Assembly: GCA_028693885.1 (NCBI GenBank)
Contig: JAQUUM010000075.1
Coordinates: 1-6,481 of the forward strand
Direction of reading: 5' to 3'
DNA length: 6,481 nt
Source of the DNA: Bacilli bacterium
Lineage (GTDB): Bacteria; Bacillota_I; Bacilli_A; ML615J-28; CAG-698
Within the stretch, counting starts at the first letter, position 1, and every line of letters begins with the position of its first letter. The position numbers and the translations under genes are program-made. Shown one piece after another: positions 4,535-6,481 of the stretch. The notes beneath the pieces were generated by a model that saw only the letters and a program-made list of their open reading frames with translations, searched no databases and was not told the origin of the DNA.

Positions 4535-6481
4535 TTAATCTCCATACCCATATACTACACTAGCATCTCCATGCCAACTAGTATTCCAACTACCCGGTAA
4601 TATACTTTCCTTTACATAAACAGTCAAATCATAACAATTAGCAAAAACCATTTCCTGCATCGTAGTAATTCCAAGAGGTAAATATATTTTTTCTAAAGCA
4701 GTACAACTTGCGAAAGCAGCCGATTCAATTGTTACTACTGATGAAGGGATAGTAATACTATTTAAACTATTGCATATTGCAAAACATCCACTTTCTAATA
4801 CTCTTACACTAGTGTGCAATACTACTTCTGCTAAAGCAGTACAATTCCAAAAAATGCCTTGAGATATATTTATAACTTGTGGAGGAATTGTAAAAGTAGT
4901 TAGACTAGTACAACCTGCAAAAGCATAATCACCTATATGAATTACGCTAGTTGGCATATTAACACTAGCTAAGTTAACACAACTACTAAAAGCATAATCA
5001 TAAATATTTAATAAAGTATTTGGCAAGATGATTTCTTCTAAAGCATTACAACTTGCAAAAGCATTAATGCCAATACTCTCAACGCCCTCTTCTAATACAA
5101 TCTTTTTAATATTTTGACAACCTGCAAAAGCAGCTTGAGCAATATAAGAAGCATCTGTAATAATAACTTCTTTAATACTAGCTGGTGAATCCATATTAGC
5201 ATACATAGTCTGACTAGAAAAAGCATATCCAAAGATTGCATCAGCAGGCAAAGCATCTCTACTTGCACCAACAAAAGGAATGCTTATTTTTTCTAAACTA
5301 TCACAATCTGCAAAAGCATATCGCCCAATACTAATAACACTATTAGGCACAATGATTTCTTTTAAACCACTACATCTGTAAAACGCTCCATCAGCAATTC
5401 TTTCTAAGCCATTAGGTAAACTAATACTTTCTAAACCAGAACAACTAAAGAAAGCCGCCTCATCAATTTCTTCTAAAGTATTAGGTAATATAACTGTTTT
5501 TAATTTAGCACAAGATCCAAATGAGAAGTGGTTTAAAACAGCTAAATTATTATGGAACTCAACAGTTTCTAAATTCACACAATTAGTAAACATATTTTCT
5601 GGAGTTTCTAAAATATTAGCATAAATATAAGCACTTACTAAATCAGGCATATTAGCAAAAGCTGTAGTAGAGATACTTGTAACACTAGCAGGAATTGTAA
5701 TAGAAATAATGCTACTCTCAGTTAAAGTATTAGAACCAATATTTCTTAAACTGCTTGGCAGTTTAAGAGTCTCTAAATTAACACAACCAAAAAATACTCC
5801 ATCTTTAATTGTAATAAGACCATTATTTAATTTAACATGAGTTAAAGCAATGCAAGTACTAAAAGCTCCATTTTCAATAGATAATACATTACTACCAATA
5901 AATACTTTAGTAATGGTAGAATTTACAAATGCTCCTAATCCTATCTTAGTCACTGAAACTCCTTCATGAAGTTTAGGAATCACAACTATATTACTAGTAC
6001 CACTATAACTAGTTACAGTATATGTTGTATTATCATTCTCTAAAACGTAATTTAAACCTTCTGTTTCTTGCATAAAGATTGCATAAACTTCTAAGTCTGC
6101 TAATTCATCAACCGTAATAACTCCTACCTCACCACTAGCTAAATCATCACCTTTATACCAACCTAGAAACTCATAACCAGATTTAACTGCAGGATTATTT
6201 ATTTCAAAAGGACAATCTTCCATCGTATAAGTGGTTTTATTAAAACCACTATTTACACCACCATCAAGATTATAAGTAATTGTATATTCTCTTAATTCAT
6301 CTATTGCATAAACTGTTGTATCTGTTTTTATATTAGAAAAATCACTAATACTCCAAGAGGTATTAAAACCTTTTACTTCAATTGGCGTTGGAATATCAAT
6401 CAATTCATCACCTCTATTAATTACTCTTACAATATCTTCTTGATTTTCCTGAATAAACGTAATAGTAATTTCTTTACTACA
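4535..6481 (-). CDS. BspA-type leucine-rich-repeat surface protein, 5' end outside the window
   Basis: The reading frame is open to the window edge, so this is the C-terminal 648 residues of a larger protein. A TTG at 6403-6401 can be taken as a start, but the 26 codons before it continue an apparent Listeria-Bacteroides (InlB B-type) repeat: TITF near the edge, a Gly-Asp-Glu turn, IPTPIEVKGF, then FSNIKTDTTVYAI, ending near 6302. A second such repeat follows (TITYNLDGG ... SGYEFLGWYKGDD ... LEVYAIF; about 6301-6071). From about 6055 to the end run roughly 18 LRR_5 units of 23 residues with the pattern I-x-x-x-A-F-x-x-C-x-x-L-x-x-I-x-I-P. One unit is interrupted by about 39 residues (5275-5159) beginning IPFVGASRD and containing FGYAF, a known variant of this family. 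The C-terminus GSWNTSWHGDASVVYGY is a typical BspA ending; no LPXTG anchor is seen. Such proteins are secreted or surface adhesins. The N-terminal signal and attachment are not visible. Confidence 0.9.
   Translation of the reverse strand, partial: CSKEITITFIQENQEDIVRVINRGDELIDIPTPIEVKGFNTSWSISDFSNIKTDTTVYAIDELREYTITYNLDGGVNSGFNKTTYTMEDCPFEINNPAVKSGYEFLGWYKGDDLASGEVGVITVDELADLEVYAIFMQETEGLNYVLENDNTTYTVTSYSGTSNIVVIPKLHEGVSVTKIGLGAFVNSTITKVFIGSNVLSIENGAFSTCIALTHVKLNNGLITIKDGVFFGCVNLETLKLPSSLRNIGSNTLTESSIISITIPASVTSISTTAFANMPDLVSAYIYANILETPENMFTNCVNLETVEFHNNLAVLNHFSFGSCAKLKTVILPNTLEEIDEAAFFSCSGLESISLPNGLERIADGAFYRCSGLKEIIVPNSVISIGRYAFADCDSLEKISIPFVGASRDALPADAIFGYAFSSQTMYANMDSPASIKEVIITDASYIAQAAFAGCQNIKKIVLEEGVESIGINAFASCNALEEIILPNTLLNIYDYAFSSCVNLASVNMPTSVIHIGDYAFAGCTSLTTFTIPPQVINISQGIFWNCTALAEVVLHTSVRVLESGCFAICNSLNSITIPSSVVTIESAAFASCTALEKIYLPLGITTMQEMVFANCYDLTVYVKESILPGSWNTSWHGDASVVYGYGD
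5159..5275 (-). other. Insertion segment within the BspA-type LRR array
   Basis: About 39 residues break the 23-residue LRR rhythm between the units ending LEKISIPF and beginning IAQAAFAGC. The segment carries FVGASRDALP, FGYAFSS and SPASIKEVIITDAS. From memory, similar IPFVG...FGY...SLKEVxIT insertions occur in many BspA-like proteins, so it is probably a family feature rather than a recent insertion. Confidence 0.5.

Noticed and set aside
5092..5274. Minus-strand open frame of 60 codons rich in Leu
   Set aside because: It is an alternate frame within the LRR gene; its Leu-rich content reflects the repeated LRR DNA read out of frame.
4538..6055. Regular 69-bp periodicity that could suggest a CRISPR-like or tandem DNA repeat
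   Set aside because: The period equals the 23-residue LRR unit, and the units differ too much at DNA level; it is a protein repeat array.
1..6481. Mycoplasma-type genetic code (TGA as Trp)
   Set aside because: All genes use TGG for Trp and run full length with TAA stops; the only suggestive TGA lies in repeat copy B, which is not clearly coding.

Overview
This is a strongly AT-rich window in which every convincing gene lies on the minus strand. Trp codons are TGG, all stops are TAA, and no gene needs TGA to be read as Trp, so the genetic code looks standard. The low GC, strong AGGAGG ribosome binding sites, a lipobox lipoprotein and a BspA-type leucine-rich-repeat protein with Listeria-Bacteroides repeats suggest a low-GC Firmicute or a standard-code relative of the Mollicutes (Acholeplasma, Izemoplasma, RF39 or Erysipelotrichia-like). 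This placement is an inference from style; no marker gene is present.

Layout, read in the direction of transcription (right to left). (1) 6481-4535: the C-terminal part of a large surface protein with two Listeria-Bacteroides-type repeats and about 18 BspA-type LRRs. Its true start lies outside the window. It is closed by a strong, probably bidirectional terminator (4520-4485). (2) 4422-3466: a lipoprotein with a very acidic C-terminal tail. (3) 3396-2887: a small ECF-type sigma factor with an extended -10 promoter just upstream. (4) 2897-1815: a single-pass membrane protein overlapping the sigma gene by 11 bp, in the position of an anti-sigma factor. Its outer domain is visibly homologous to the lipoprotein, including the acidic tail. 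A terminator overlaps its last codons. (5) 1814-1496: a 319-bp intergenic region holding an 84-bp repeat copy, a very good sigma-A-type promoter, and two 35-bp dyad elements that bracket this promoter. (6) 1495-167: an AAA_14/DUF4143 ATPase. (7) 166-1: its terminator and the second copy of the 84-bp repeat.

The most interesting module is lipoprotein / ECF sigma / membrane anti-sigma. Two envelope proteins share the same acidic, beta-rich ectodomain, one anchored by lipid and one by a transmembrane helix linked to the sigma factor. I infer a cell-envelope sensing system of a type I do not recognise. The ATPase looks like a separate 1.7-kb cassette: direct repeats flank it, it has its own terminator, and its promoter sits between paired operator-like sites.
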